Positions 1 to 6,611 of a DNA stretch of 8,309 bases are shown here, one piece after another. Origin of the DNA: CALJIC01 sp039805565 (GTDB taxonomy: Bacteria > Chloroflexota > Chloroflexia > Chloroflexales > Roseiflexaceae); the NCBI GenBank assembly GCA_039805565.1, contig JBDLTZ010000265.1:1-8309 (forward strand), written 5' to 3'. A program made the position numbers and the translations under genes. The notes under the pieces were generated by a model. It was not told the DNA's origin. It saw only the letters and a program-made list of their open reading frames with translations, and searched no databases. Position 1 is the first letter of the stretch, and every line of letters begins with the position of its first letter.

Positions 1-1269
1 CATCCGGCGGCGCGCGCCCGCATCGCCCGACGTGGCGGCGGCCAGGAAGGCCGCGCTCGCCAGCAGCGCCAGCAGCGCGAACAGGCCGGTCTCGAGCCCG
101 CCGCCGCGCGCGGTGTAGACCAGCAGGCTCTGGCAGGTGGCGACGAGCAGCGCCGCGACGAGCGCCCAGCCGGGGCCGAGCAGCCAGCGGCCGACGGCGT
201 AGGTGGAGAGGACAAGCGCCAGCGCCAGGATCACCCCGGCCAGGTAGGTCGTGACGACGATCTCAGCGCCGAGGGCCAACGCCAGTGCCGCGAGCATGGT
301 CCAGAGGAAGTTCGTGTAACCCTCTACACGCTCGCCGACGTTGTAGACCAGACCGTTGCCCGCCACGAGGTTCTGCGAGTAGCGGAAGGAGATGAAGGCA
401 TCATCGGTGAGCCAGCTGACCCACAGCGCCCCGCTGAAGGCCACCAGCGCGCAGAGCAGCGCCAGCCCGAGGCGCGCGGGGGCCTCGCGTGCGAGCAGCG
501 CGGCGGCGGCGGCGGCGGTCAGGGCTAGGCAGGCCATCCACTCGGCGCGGAGCGGCGCGGGCTGCGCGCGCCAGGCGAGCAGCAGCAGCGCGAGTCCGGT
601 GGCCGCGGCGAGCAGGAGCGCCGCTCCGCCTCCTGCGCCGCGCCAGCGGGCCCAGGCGAACAGCGCCAGCGGACCAAGGGCAAGCGTCAGCAGCAGCGGC
701 CAGTCCTGTTGCAGCGCCGGCGTCAGCGTGGCGCGCGTGATAATGACGCCGAGCTCGCGCAGGTCCCCGGGCGGCTGGAACGGGTCAGTCTCGAGCGCGA
801 AGCGCAGCTCCGGCTCGGCGACCGGGGGCGGCGGGAGCAGCAGCCGGTAGACGCGGAACTCGTTGGAGGGAGTGACGACCGCGACCGGGCGCTCGTTGGA
901 GCGGAAGGTGAGCTGCTGCGGCCCAGCGGGGTTGGCGGCGCGCAGCCGCACCTCGGCGATATAGGCCGGCGCGGCGCGGTACGCGTGGGGCATCTCGACG
1001 AAGGTGTAGCCGGTGGTCCAGCGGTAGGGTGGGACGCCGGGCGCCGTCTCGAGCGCGTGGACGCCGATCTTGTGCGTGGCGCTGCCGCCGGTCTCGCTCG
1101 CCATGCCCGCGTCGTAGGTCGGCGGGTCAACGCCGAAGGCCGCGCCCGCAGCAAGGGCCAGGATCGCGAGAAGCAGCAGTGCGGCGCCCAGGTCCCGCCC
1201 GAAGCGGCGGACGAGCGCGGTGGAGCGAGCGGCGAATGCGCCCCGCCCGAGTTGACCAACAGCTCCCAT
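1..1269 (-). CDS. GT-C type membrane glycosyltransferase, DDAFISFRY family (C-terminus beyond window)
   Basis: I translated this frame by hand: 423 codons from ATG at 1269 to base 1 with no stop, so the C-terminus lies outside the window. A basic N-terminus (to residue 24) leads into a membrane segment at about 26-44. A mostly polar, probably extracytoplasmic domain follows (45-185), then hydrophobic segments near 190-206, 215-233, 245-260, 266-287, 325-350 and 370-383. Residues 289-297 read DDAFISFRY, followed by GNGLVYNVGERVEGYTNFLW (304-323) and GGGLETGLFALLALL (389-403). This signature is known from large bacterial GT-C transferases such as the AftB-like arabinosyltransferase group. They use polyprenyl-phosphate sugars on the outer face of the membrane, and the acidic pair D289-D290 in the first loop of the core is the likely catalytic site. 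The polar domain before the core is unusual and may bind an acceptor. Sugar and acceptor are unknown. The start overlaps the previous stop and has a good ribosome binding site. Confidence 0.85.
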   Translation of the reverse strand, partial: MGAVGQLGRGAFAARSTALVRRFGRDLGAALLLLAILALAAGAAFGVDPPTYDAGMASETGGSATHKIGVHALETAPGVPPYRWTTGYTFVEMPHAYRAAPAYIAEVRLRAANPAGPQQLTFRSNERPVAVVTPSNEFRVYRLLLPPPPVAEPELRFALETDPFQPPGDLRELGVIITRATLTPALQQDWPLLLTLALGPLALFAWARWRGAGGGAALLLAAATGLALLLLAWRAQPAPLRAEWMACLALTAAAAAALLAREAPARLGLALLCALVAFSGALWVSWLTDDAFISFRYSQNLVAGNGLVYNVGERVEGYTNFLWTMLAALALALGAEIVVTTYLAGVILALALVLSTYAVGRWLLGPGWALVAALLVATCQSLLVYTARGGGLETGLFALLALLASAAFLAAATSGDAGARRRM

Positions 1270-1282
1270 CAGTGCTCCACCT
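1267..1282 (-). promoter_or_regulatory. Ribosome binding site and TGATG stop-start overlap
   Basis: On the minus strand AGGTGGAG (1282-1275) lies five bases before the ATG at 1269-1267. That ATG shares one base with the TGA stop (1271-1269) of the upstream membrane protein. This fixes the start of the glycosyltransferase and suggests translational coupling. It is the clearest Shine-Dalgarno-like site among the junctions here; the others have weak sites or none. Confidence 0.7.
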
Positions 1283-3425
1283 GCAGCGATACCCCGAAGA
1301 CGCGCACGCTGATCGGCTCGGCGCGGCCCGCATCGGCGCCCGCCTCGGACGATAGCAGGATCGTATGCTGGCCGGGGGGCAGCGGGAAGCTCAGCGCGCG
1401 GGACTGCGGTGCCCCAGGAGCCACGGTAAGCGTCCCGAGGTCCACGCCATCGAGCGACAGCCGCAGCGGGCGCTCGCGCTCGAAGGCCGCCGCGCTCAGC
1501 GTGAGCCGGACGAGCGCCTCCCGGTCGTGCGGATTATACAGCCGGATCTCGGCGCGCTCACCCATCCAGCGCCAGCGGTAGCCGGCCTCCTCCTGGCGCT
1601 CGAGCGGCTGCCACCCTGGGCCGAGGAACACCATCGGCGCGGCAGCCCACTCGCGCGGGATCGCGTAGGCCTCGAGGTCTTCGTCGGCCACCTGGGGCGC
1701 GCCGACGCCGAGCTCGCCGAGGAGGCCGCGAACACGCTCGAAGTACTCCGCCTTGCCCAGCCCGAAGCGGCCCGGGTCGCGCTGCGAGCGCAGGTCGAGC
1801 GTGACGTAGCGGATGCGGTAGGCGGCCAGCGCCTGGCGCCCGCTCTCGGGCCAGCCCGGGGCCACGATGTCGCCGGCCTCGGCGCGGCCCTGCTCGAGCT
1901 CACGGACGCCCGGGGTGTGGCGCGGGAAGTCGTAGCGCGGCGGGCGGGCCATGTAGCCGCCGAGGATCGGCCAGCCGTGCGTCACCTGCGGCGTCAGGTT
2001 ATCGCTGCGGTTAACGTTAAGCAGCAGCGGCAGCGGCAGCAGCGCGCCGTCCGGCTCGGGGAGCGTAGCGTAGAACGGGTGCGTCTCGCGGCGGACCATT
2101 GTCAGCGGCCCGGCATAGCCATCCACCAGCACCACGGCGACGGCGAGGGCCGCGGCGAGAGCCCAGGCGTGAGAGGAGCGCAAGCGGGCGACGATGGCGC
2201 GCACGCCGAGGGCAGCCAGTACGCCGAGCATCAGCATCGAGACGACCACGAAGTGATTGGGGCGGTGGTTGGCGCGGATGCCGGGCAGGTCCTGCACCAG
2301 CGCCCAGGGCATCGGCAGGCCCGTGTTGGCGCCGGCCACCTGGAGCACCGCGCCCATCGCAAAGACCATCGTGACCAGGAGCAGCGCGGCCCAGCGCCAG
2401 GCTTCGCTCCAGTGGCGGAGCCCGCCGAGCAGCGCCAGAAGACCGCCGACGACCCCGAGCGACACCACCCAGATCCCGGCGTCCTCGTGCATGGTGGCGC
2501 GGAAGGCCCGCACTTGCGCGCCCCACCAGGGGTGCAGCGGGTTGGGCAGGAAGAAGTCGACCAGGTCGGCCGAGCGCAGGAGCTGGAGCTCGCGCAGGTC
2601 CCAGAGCAGGGTATCTCCGGTCTCGGCGAGCGACAGGATGCGCGGCGCGAGCGCCAGGAGCCAGAGCACGACCGGGAGCGCGCCCCACAGAGCCAGACGG
2701 ATGGCGCGGCGGCGGTCAGCAGCCATCCAGACCAGCGTCATGAAGCCGGTGAAGAGGACCGAGAACATGCCGTAGTACCAGCTGCCGAAGGTGACCCACA
2801 GCAGCAGCAGGCCGCAGAGGACGCCGGTGAGCGCGCGTGGGCGCTCGAGGTGGGCGTGGAGCGCCAGCACATACCACGGCACCCACTGGATCGAGGCCAC
2901 CACGTTGCCGGCGATCACCTTGTCCAGGTGGAACGAGGAGAAGGCGTAGACCGCGCCCGCGACGAGCGCGCCGGGGCCGCTGCCGGTGACGCGGCGGGCG
3001 AGCAGGTAGGCGGCGTACCCGCCGATCGGGAAGGCCGAGATCGTGGTGAAGTTCAGGCCGGCGGTGGGCCCGAGGAGCAGCGTGACCGGCGCGGCCACGA
3101 TGCCCTGCGAGAGGCCGAGCGTCTGCCAGAAGAGGTCGGCGCCGTAGGGGTAGTAGAGCAGCTCGGTGAAGAGCGGCCACTGGCGGGCGACGAGCGAGCG
3201 CGCCACGAGCCAGGTGTTCCAGACGTGCAGGTATGCGTCCACCGCCTGGTCCGCGCCGACGACGCTGGCGCCGAAGTGGGCGGCGAGCGGCCAGGTGACG
3301 AGCAGACCGAGCAGCGTGTAGAGCGCGATCGGGCCGAGGTGCGCGGCGGCCCTCGCGCCAAGAGGGCGCCGGGCTGGTGAGCCGGGGGCGCCCTCGTGCG
3401 GGGCGTGGTGGCGGCCGGAGACCAT
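1269..3425 (-). CDS. Polytopic membrane protein, putative GT-C-like glycosyltransferase (intact paralogue)
   Basis: 718 residues. After a polar N-terminus (1-30) come about ten hydrophobic segments up to about residue 437 (the first at 31-48, the last at 418-437). A soluble C-terminal region (441-718) follows and ends in what looks like a beta-rich domain (RWRWMGERAEIRLYNP, then alternating hydrophobic stretches). The first outer loop carries D59 and D63 before VWNTW (68-72), followed by YYPYGADLFWQ (91-101). An acidic first loop is the usual GT-C arrangement. Other landmarks are NPLHPWWG (295-302) and NHRPNHF (386-392). Proteins of this plan are common in Chloroflexota, but I know no characterised member, so transferase activity is inference. 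It is clearly paralogous to the split gene at 4312-6608, sharing for example PGVREL, PGWPE and WRWMGERAE, but lacks that gene's repeat insertions. The ATG at 3425 is 10 bases after the methyltransferase stop and has no obvious Shine-Dalgarno site. I see no alternative ATG or GTG before the first membrane segment. Confidence 0.8.
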   Translation of the reverse strand: MVSGRHHAPHEGAPGSPARRPLGARAAAHLGPIALYTLLGLLVTWPLAAHFGASVVGADQAVDAYLHVWNTWLVARSLVARQWPLFTELLYYPYGADLFWQTLGLSQGIVAAPVTLLLGPTAGLNFTTISAFPIGGYAAYLLARRVTGSGPGALVAGAVYAFSSFHLDKVIAGNVVASIQWVPWYVLALHAHLERPRALTGVLCGLLLLWVTFGSWYYGMFSVLFTGFMTLVWMAADRRRAIRLALWGALPVVLWLLALAPRILSLAETGDTLLWDLRELQLLRSADLVDFFLPNPLHPWWGAQVRAFRATMHEDAGIWVVSLGVVGGLLALLGGLRHWSEAWRWAALLLVTMVFAMGAVLQVAGANTGLPMPWALVQDLPGIRANHRPNHFVVVSMLMLGVLAALGVRAIVARLRSSHAWALAAALAVAVVLVDGYAGPLTMVRRETHPFYATLPEPDGALLPLPLLLNVNRSDNLTPQVTHGWPILGGYMARPPRYDFPRHTPGVRELEQGRAEAGDIVAPGWPESGRQALAAYRIRYVTLDLRSQRDPGRFGLGKAEYFERVRGLLGELGVGAPQVADEDLEAYAIPREWAAAPMVFLGPGWQPLERQEEAGYRWRWMGERAEIRLYNPHDREALVRLTLSAAAFERERPLRLSLDGVDLGTLTVAPGAPQSRALSFPLPPGQHTILLSSEAGADAGRAEPISVRVFGVSLQVEH
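3362..3395. repeat. 9-bp perfect inverted repeat (hairpin) in the first codons of the 718-residue gene
   Basis: GAGGGCGCC (3362-3370) pairs perfectly with GGCGCCCTC (3387-3395). The loop contains a further 4-bp stem, GGCT (3372-3375) with AGCC (3380-3383). It covers about residues 11-21 of the membrane protein, 30-63 bases into its coding sequence. It could be a compact repeat, or an mRNA hairpin affecting translation or mRNA stability between the methyltransferase and its neighbour. There is no T-run long enough for a typical terminator. Confidence 0.5.
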
Positions 3426-3435
3426 GGCCGGCGGC

Positions 3436-4305
3436 CTACTCAGCGGCGGCGGACGGAGCGCCGTGCTCGACCGCGGCGGGCGCCTTCTCGAGCGCCAGCA
3501 TGACGTAGAGCGGGTCGGAGCCGTCGAAGCGCTCCTCGAGCGGGTGGACGACGCGGGCCAGCAGCCAGTCCTTAAGGATGAACTTGCGCCAGAAGCGGGT
3601 CAGGCGGGTCTCGTGGTAGCGGCCGTTGAGCAGGCTGCGGCCGAAGCCCCGCGTGCGCCGGACCTTCGCGCCGGCGGGCTTGATGTACACCCGCTTGATA
3701 TCCTCGGCAGTGTAGAAGCGGAAGAACGAGCCAGCCTTCCCCTCCTGCACGAAGGCGTTGCGCCCCACCTGGCGGAACTTCCGCACCCCCGCGAAGAACG
3801 ACGTGCGCTCGGCGCTGGTGTACGGCAGCGTCAGCACCGCCACGCCGCCCTCAGCCAGCGTGCGACCGATCTCCTGGCCTACGGCCGTGTCGTCGGGGAT
3901 GTGCTCGAGCGACGAGACCGCGCTGATGCGCTCGAGGGCGCCATCGCGGAACGGGAGCTTCGTGGCGTCGGCGACGATCGGCAGGAAGACGCCGTCGCCG
4001 GGGCGGGCGGTCTGCTGGCGCTTATTGCGCTGCCATCGCACGCGGTCGGCCTCGAGCTCGACGATCACCACGTCCAGGCCCTCCTTCGCCAGCATGTGGG
4101 GGAAGGAGGAGGTGCCCGAGCCGATGTCCACCACCAGGTCGCCGCGGCGCACATCGAGGGCGCGGGTGGACCAGGGGTATTCAATCAGGCGCCAGAGGCT
4201 GAAGTCGTTGACCGTCTCCCAGAGGATGCGCCAGCCGTTGAGGGCGACCTCGTAGGCGATGCAGCGCCAGGCGGGGAGGGTGACAGGTTTCTGGTTGTTC
4301 GACAC
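3436..4305 (-). CDS. Class I SAM-dependent methyltransferase
   Basis: 289 residues with a Rossmann-type methyltransferase core. Motif I is VVDIGSGTSSF (58-68), the glycine-rich SAM-binding loop. An acidic residue ends strand beta2 (IVELEAD, E83), the usual contact for the SAM ribose. ADATKLPF (112-119) is the D-containing loop near the adenine, and SSLEHIPDD (131-139) is the motif IV/post-I region of the Methyltransf_11-like group. No membrane segment or signal peptide is seen, so it should be cytoplasmic. The basic C-terminal region (about 203-256) may bind an acidic or lipid-linked substrate. The substrate is unknown; its place between two large membrane proteins in a surface-glycan-like operon suggests a sugar, lipid or small precursor. 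The start is GTG (4305-4303), six bases after the upstream TAG, with only a weak purine-rich stretch before it. Stop is TAG (3438-3436). It shows no repeat insertion. Confidence 0.85.
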   Translation of the reverse strand: MSNNQKPVTLPAWRCIAYEVALNGWRILWETVNDFSLWRLIEYPWSTRALDVRRGDLVVDIGSGTSSFPHMLAKEGLDVVIVELEADRVRWQRNKRQQTARPGDGVFLPIVADATKLPFRDGALERISAVSSLEHIPDDTAVGQEIGRTLAEGGVAVLTLPYTSAERTSFFAGVRKFRQVGRNAFVQEGKAGSFFRFYTAEDIKRVYIKPAGAKVRRTRGFGRSLLNGRYHETRLTRFWRKFILKDWLLARVVHPLEERFDGSDPLYVMLALEKAPAAVEHGAPSAAAE

Positions 4306-4311
4306 GTTTCT

Positions 4312-5454
4312 CTATCGCACGGTAATGCGCTCGAAGGAGATGCTGATCTGCTCAGCGCCACGACCCGGACGGGGGGCCGCCGGAGCGCTCAAGTATACCA
4401 CATTCGTCCCCGGCGGCAGCAGCAGGCTGAAGGTGCGCCGCACCGCCGCGCGGCTGACCTCGACAGTGGCGGGGGGGCCATCGCCGAGCTGGATGGCGAG
4501 GGGTCTGGGCTGCTCGAAGCTCTCCATCTGGAGCTCGACCCGGACGACGCGCGGGGCGTCGAAGGGGTTGACGAGGTAGAGCTCAGCGCGCTCACCCATC
4601 CAGCGCCAGGTGCGCTCGCCGTCGCGCTCGACGCCGCCCCAGCCGCGGCCGAGGTAGGCGAACGGGCGCGGCGTGGGGGTGGCGGGCACGGGGTAGATCT
4701 CGAGCCGCTCATCGGCGTAGGTGGCGGCCAGGCCCATCTCGGCGGCGAGGGCCCGCAGGGGCGCGGCGGTCTCCTTCATCGCGTCGGGGTGGAAGAGGAC
4801 GTGGCGGATGCCGTAGTAGTCGAGCGACTCGCGGGCGACCTCAGGCCAGCCAGGCGTGAGGATGTCGGGGCTGTCGCGGCGGCCGTAGCGCAGTTCACGG
4901 ACGCCGGGGGCGTAGCGGCCCATCGGGTAGGGGGGCTCGCGGCCGATGAAGCCGCCGACGATCGGGCGGCCGTGCGCGGTCTGGTACCAGAGGTTCTCGC
5001 TGCGCGAGACGTTAAGGTTGACCGGGATCGGCAGGAGGGCCTCGTCGCCGGGCGGGAGCTGGGCGTAGCCGGCCGGGATCGAGCGCGTGACGAGCGGCAG
5101 TGGGCCGGCCCAGCCATCCACGGCCAGAACCACGGCGACAGCGAGGCAGGCGGCGAGCCAGGCAGGGCGCTGGAAGGCCCCAACCCCCTGACCCCCTCTC
5201 CCTGCCCCGGGAGGAGGGGAAGCCGCCACCGTCGCCCGTTCCACCAGGCGCAGGAAGCCGCGGGCGGCGAGGAGCGCGACGAGCAGGATGCTCAGGATGA
5301 CGAAGTGGTTGGGGCGGTGGCTGGAGCGGATGCCGGGCAGGTCGGCCAGCAGGGCGAAGGGGAGCGGCACGCCGGTGTTGACGCCGACGACCTGGAGCTC
5401 CTCGCCCATGGCCAGGATCATGGTGACGCCGAGGAGCGTCCACCAGCGCCACAC
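4312..5454 (-). CDS. C-terminal part of the split membrane protein
   Basis: 380 residues if started at GTG 5454-5452, but the frame stays open upstream through the heptamer array, so this GTG is probably not a true start. It matches the paralogue from its RWAALLLVTMVFAMG region to the end: NTGVPLPFALLADLPGI (26-42), HRPNHF (46-51), LNVSRSENL, PIVGGFIGREPPY, APGVREL, TPGWPEVARESL, WRWMGERAELYLVNPF. There are three hydrophobic segments (about 5-17, 50-68, 98-113), then a soluble, probably extracytoplasmic region with a beta-rich end. Residues 79-88 (SPPPGAGRGG) are encoded by a C-rich palindrome that adds roughly 18 residues relative to the paralogue, just before the last membrane segment. The stop TAG (4314-4312) is six bases before the methyltransferase GTG. 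Confidence 0.7.
   Translation of the reverse strand: MWRWWTLLGVTMILAMGEELQVVGVNTGVPLPFALLADLPGIRSSHRPNHFVILSILLVALLAARGFLRLVERATVAASPPPGAGRGGQGVGAFQRPAWLAACLAVAVVLAVDGWAGPLPLVTRSIPAGYAQLPPGDEALLPIPVNLNVSRSENLWYQTAHGRPIVGGFIGREPPYPMGRYAPGVRELRYGRRDSPDILTPGWPEVARESLDYYGIRHVLFHPDAMKETAAPLRALAAEMGLAATYADERLEIYPVPATPTPRPFAYLGRGWGGVERDGERTWRWMGERAELYLVNPFDAPRVVRVELQMESFEQPRPLAIQLGDGPPATVEVSRAAVRRTFSLLLPPGTNVVYLSAPAAPRPGRGAEQISISFERITVR
5179..5220. repeat. C-rich palindromic repeat inside coding sequence
   Basis: CCCCCTCTCCC (5192-5202) faces GGGAGGAGGGG (5209-5219) across a 6-base loop, pairing with one bulged G (5214). It is preceded by CCCCAACCCCCTGA (5179-5191), giving the pattern CCCCAAC, CCCCTGA, CCCCCTCTCCC. 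From memory, palindromes of this form are dispersed repeats in Chloroflexota and cyanobacterial genomes; copy number here cannot be checked. It is in frame and encodes a Pro/Gly-rich loop absent from the paralogue. Confidence 0.65.
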
Positions 5455-6608
5455 ACCGCGGCCGTGTCGTGAGTCTCGAGTCGTGAGTCTCGAGTCGTGA
5501 GTCTCGAGTCGTGAGTCGTGAGGTTTGTGCTCTCCTGCTCCTCTTCGCCTATGGCCGAGATGCGAGGCGAGCGTGGCGGAAGAAGCGAGGCGAGGGCCAG
5601 GGCGATGGCGACGAGGCCGAGCGAGACGTTCCAGAGCGAGGCGCCGGGGTGCGTCTGCAGGTAGAAATCGGTAACGGCAGCGCCCCAGAGCGGGTGGAGC
5701 GGGCTGGGCAGGAAAAAGGCGACCAGGTCAGCCGAGCTGCTCTCGTTGAACTGGCGCGCGTCGCCGAGCAGCCGGTCGCCGGTGAGGGCCAGCGAGTAGA
5801 GCCGCGGCGCCATGAGCACGAGCCAGATGAGGACGGGGGAGCAGCCCCAAGCAAAACGCTGAAGGCTGAAGGCTGAAGGCTGAAGGCTGAAGGCAACTGA
5901 GCGTGCCCGCATTCTTCTCGCATTGTTCCCGACTTCAGCGTTTCCTATGGCCCAGAGGAGCGCGGTGGCCCCGGTGTAGATCAGGCAGAACAGGCCGTAA
6001 TACCACGTGCCGAGGCCGACCCACAGCAGCAGCAGGCCCGAGAGGAGCGCCAGCCAGGGGCGCGGCCGGTCGAGCAGGGCGTGGAGCGCGAGCAGGTAGA
6101 GCGGCACCCACTGGATCGAGGCGACCTCAAGCTGGCCGTCGATCACCTTCTGCAGGTGGAACGGCGCAAGGGCGTAGACGGCGCCGCCGACGAGGGCGGC
6201 CGGTGCGCTGCCGGTGACGTAGCGCACGAACAGGAAGGCGGCGTAGCCGCCGAGGACGAAGCTCGCCAGGATGAGCAGGTTGTAGGCCGGGAGCGGACCG
6301 AGCGCGAGCGTGACCGGCAGCGCGAGCAGGCCCTGCGGCAGGCTCAGCGTCTGCCAGAAGAGGTCGAGCCCCTGGGGGTGGAAGAGCAGCGGCGTAAAAA
6401 ACGGGTCACGCAGCCCCGTGAGCGCCCGCGCCGTCCACCAGATGTTCCAGATGCCAAGGAAGCCGTCGACCGAGCCCGGCTGGTTGGCGGCGATGCTGTC
6501 GAGCAGGCGTAGCGGCATCGGGTAGGTGACGACGAGCGCCAGCAGGGCGTAGACGCCGAGGGCGAGGACGTGCGGGCGCCAGCGGTTGGCGGTTGGTCGT
6601 ACGCTCAT
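5418..6608 (-). CDS. N-terminal part of the split membrane protein (GT-C-like)
   Basis: 396 residues, ATG at 6608-6606, three bases after the DUF2298 stop and with no clear Shine-Dalgarno site. Residues 1-345 match the N-terminal half of the 718-residue paralogue. A membrane segment lies at 13-31, then an outer loop with D48 and IWNIWW (53-58), FHPQGLDLFWQTLSLPQG (76-93), APFHLQKVIDGQ (148-159), GTWYYGLF (200-207) and PSPLHPLWGA (301-310). Residues 223-252 come from a 90-bp repeat element that the paralogue lacks. From about residue 363 the protein is encoded by the heptamer array (HDSRLTT-type 7-residue repeats). After residue 382 it is out-of-frame nonsense ending at TGA 5420-5418. As it stands, this product lacks the last membrane segments and the entire C-terminal domain. 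Confidence 0.7.
   Translation of the reverse strand: MSVRPTANRWRPHVLALGVYALLALVVTYPMPLRLLDSIAANQPGSVDGFLGIWNIWWTARALTGLRDPFFTPLLFHPQGLDLFWQTLSLPQGLLALPVTLALGPLPAYNLLILASFVLGGYAAFLFVRYVTGSAPAALVGGAVYALAPFHLQKVIDGQLEVASIQWVPLYLLALHALLDRPRPWLALLSGLLLLWVGLGTWYYGLFCLIYTGATALLWAIGNAEVGNNARRMRARSVAFSLQPSAFSLQRFAWGCSPVLIWLVLMAPRLYSLALTGDRLLGDARQFNESSSADLVAFFLPSPLHPLWGAAVTDFYLQTHPGASLWNVSLGLVAIALALASLLPPRSPRISAIGEEEQESTNLTTHDSRLTTRDSRLETHDTAAVCGAGGRSSASP
5466..5521. repeat. Heptanucleotide tandem array, 8 units (GTCGTGA / GTCTCGA), at the frame break
   Basis: Eight perfect 7-base units in the order A B A B A B A A, where A is GTCGTGA and B is GTCTCGA: 5466-5472, 5473-5479, 5480-5486, 5487-5493, 5494-5500, 5501-5507, 5508-5514, 5515-5521. 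The length of 56 is 2 modulo 3. On the minus strand both relevant frames are open across the array, one ending as the N-terminal piece and the other continuing into the C-terminal piece. Its length exactly explains the frame offset between the two halves of the gene. Confidence 0.9.
5854..5943. repeat. 90-bp element with 11-bp terminal inverted repeats and five GCTGAAG heptamers
   Basis: AAACGCTGAAG (5854-5864) and CTTCAGCGTTT (5933-5943) are perfect inverted repeats bounding 90 bases. Five exact GCTGAAG units run from 5858 to 5892. The element is lower in GC than its surroundings. Its length is a multiple of three and it adds 30 residues (223-252, including AFSLQPSAFSLQ) between two membrane segments. 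The paralogue instead has a short DRRRAIRLAL loop. No target-site duplication or transposase is visible, so it may be a small non-autonomous element or a dispersed repeat. Confidence 0.7.
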
Positions 6609-6611
6609 GGC

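Larger units (their letters stand above)
4312..6608 (-). pseudogene. Large GT-C-like membrane protein gene, frameshifted at a heptamer array (whole locus)
   Basis: The two coding pieces at 6608-5418 and 5454-4312 align end to end with the N- and C-terminal parts of the 718-residue protein at 3425-1269, so they were one gene. The locus is 2297 bases. Without the 56-base heptamer array (5466-5521) it is 2241 bases, or 747 codons including the stop: a 746-residue protein, or 716 without the 90-bp element. Whether this is a dead gene, a phase-variable gene in the off state, a functional two-piece protein or an assembly error cannot be decided from the sequence. Both halves look otherwise well preserved, with no stops in the expected frames, which argues that the break is recent or reversible. 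Confidence 0.7.

Noticed and set aside
499..518. GCG/GCC trinucleotide run in the glycosyltransferase
   Set aside because: It encodes six alanines in a membrane helix and is normal for GC-rich codon use.
709..1581. 290-codon plus-strand and 178-codon minus-strand (1259-723) open frames near the left end
   Set aside because: Both are shadows of the glycosyltransferase frame from 1269, which has the DDAFISFRY signature, membrane segments and a ribosome binding site.
2020..2050. CAGCAG/CGGCAG-rich stretch in the intact paralogue
   Set aside because: It encodes a conserved LLPLPLLLN segment also present, in altered codons, in the other copy (LLPIPVNLN), so it is coding sequence and not an inserted repeat.
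1365..3380. 671-codon open frame on the plus strand
   Set aside because: It is antisense to the membrane protein at 1269-3425. Its product is rich in R, E, Q, H and G with no domain or membrane pattern, as expected from the complement of GC-rich codons. The minus-strand frame has clear homology to its paralogue.
3362..3395. Intrinsic terminator after the methyltransferase
   Set aside because: The hairpin is inside the next coding sequence and is followed by only two T bases, so it does not meet the usual terminator pattern.
5418..5454. Programmed ribosomal frameshifting to join the two halves
   Set aside because: I see no classical slippery heptamer followed by a stimulatory structure in the overlap, and the repeat length already explains the offset. 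It is not excluded, only less economical.
3424..5472. 682-codon open frame on the plus strand
   Set aside because: It is antisense across the methyltransferase and the C-terminal part of the split gene, both of which have recognisable motifs. Its composition is that of a complement-strand artefact.
5466..5521. Could the heptamer arrays be CRISPR?
   Set aside because: The units are 7 bases, directly tandem and without spacers, so they are simple tandem repeats.
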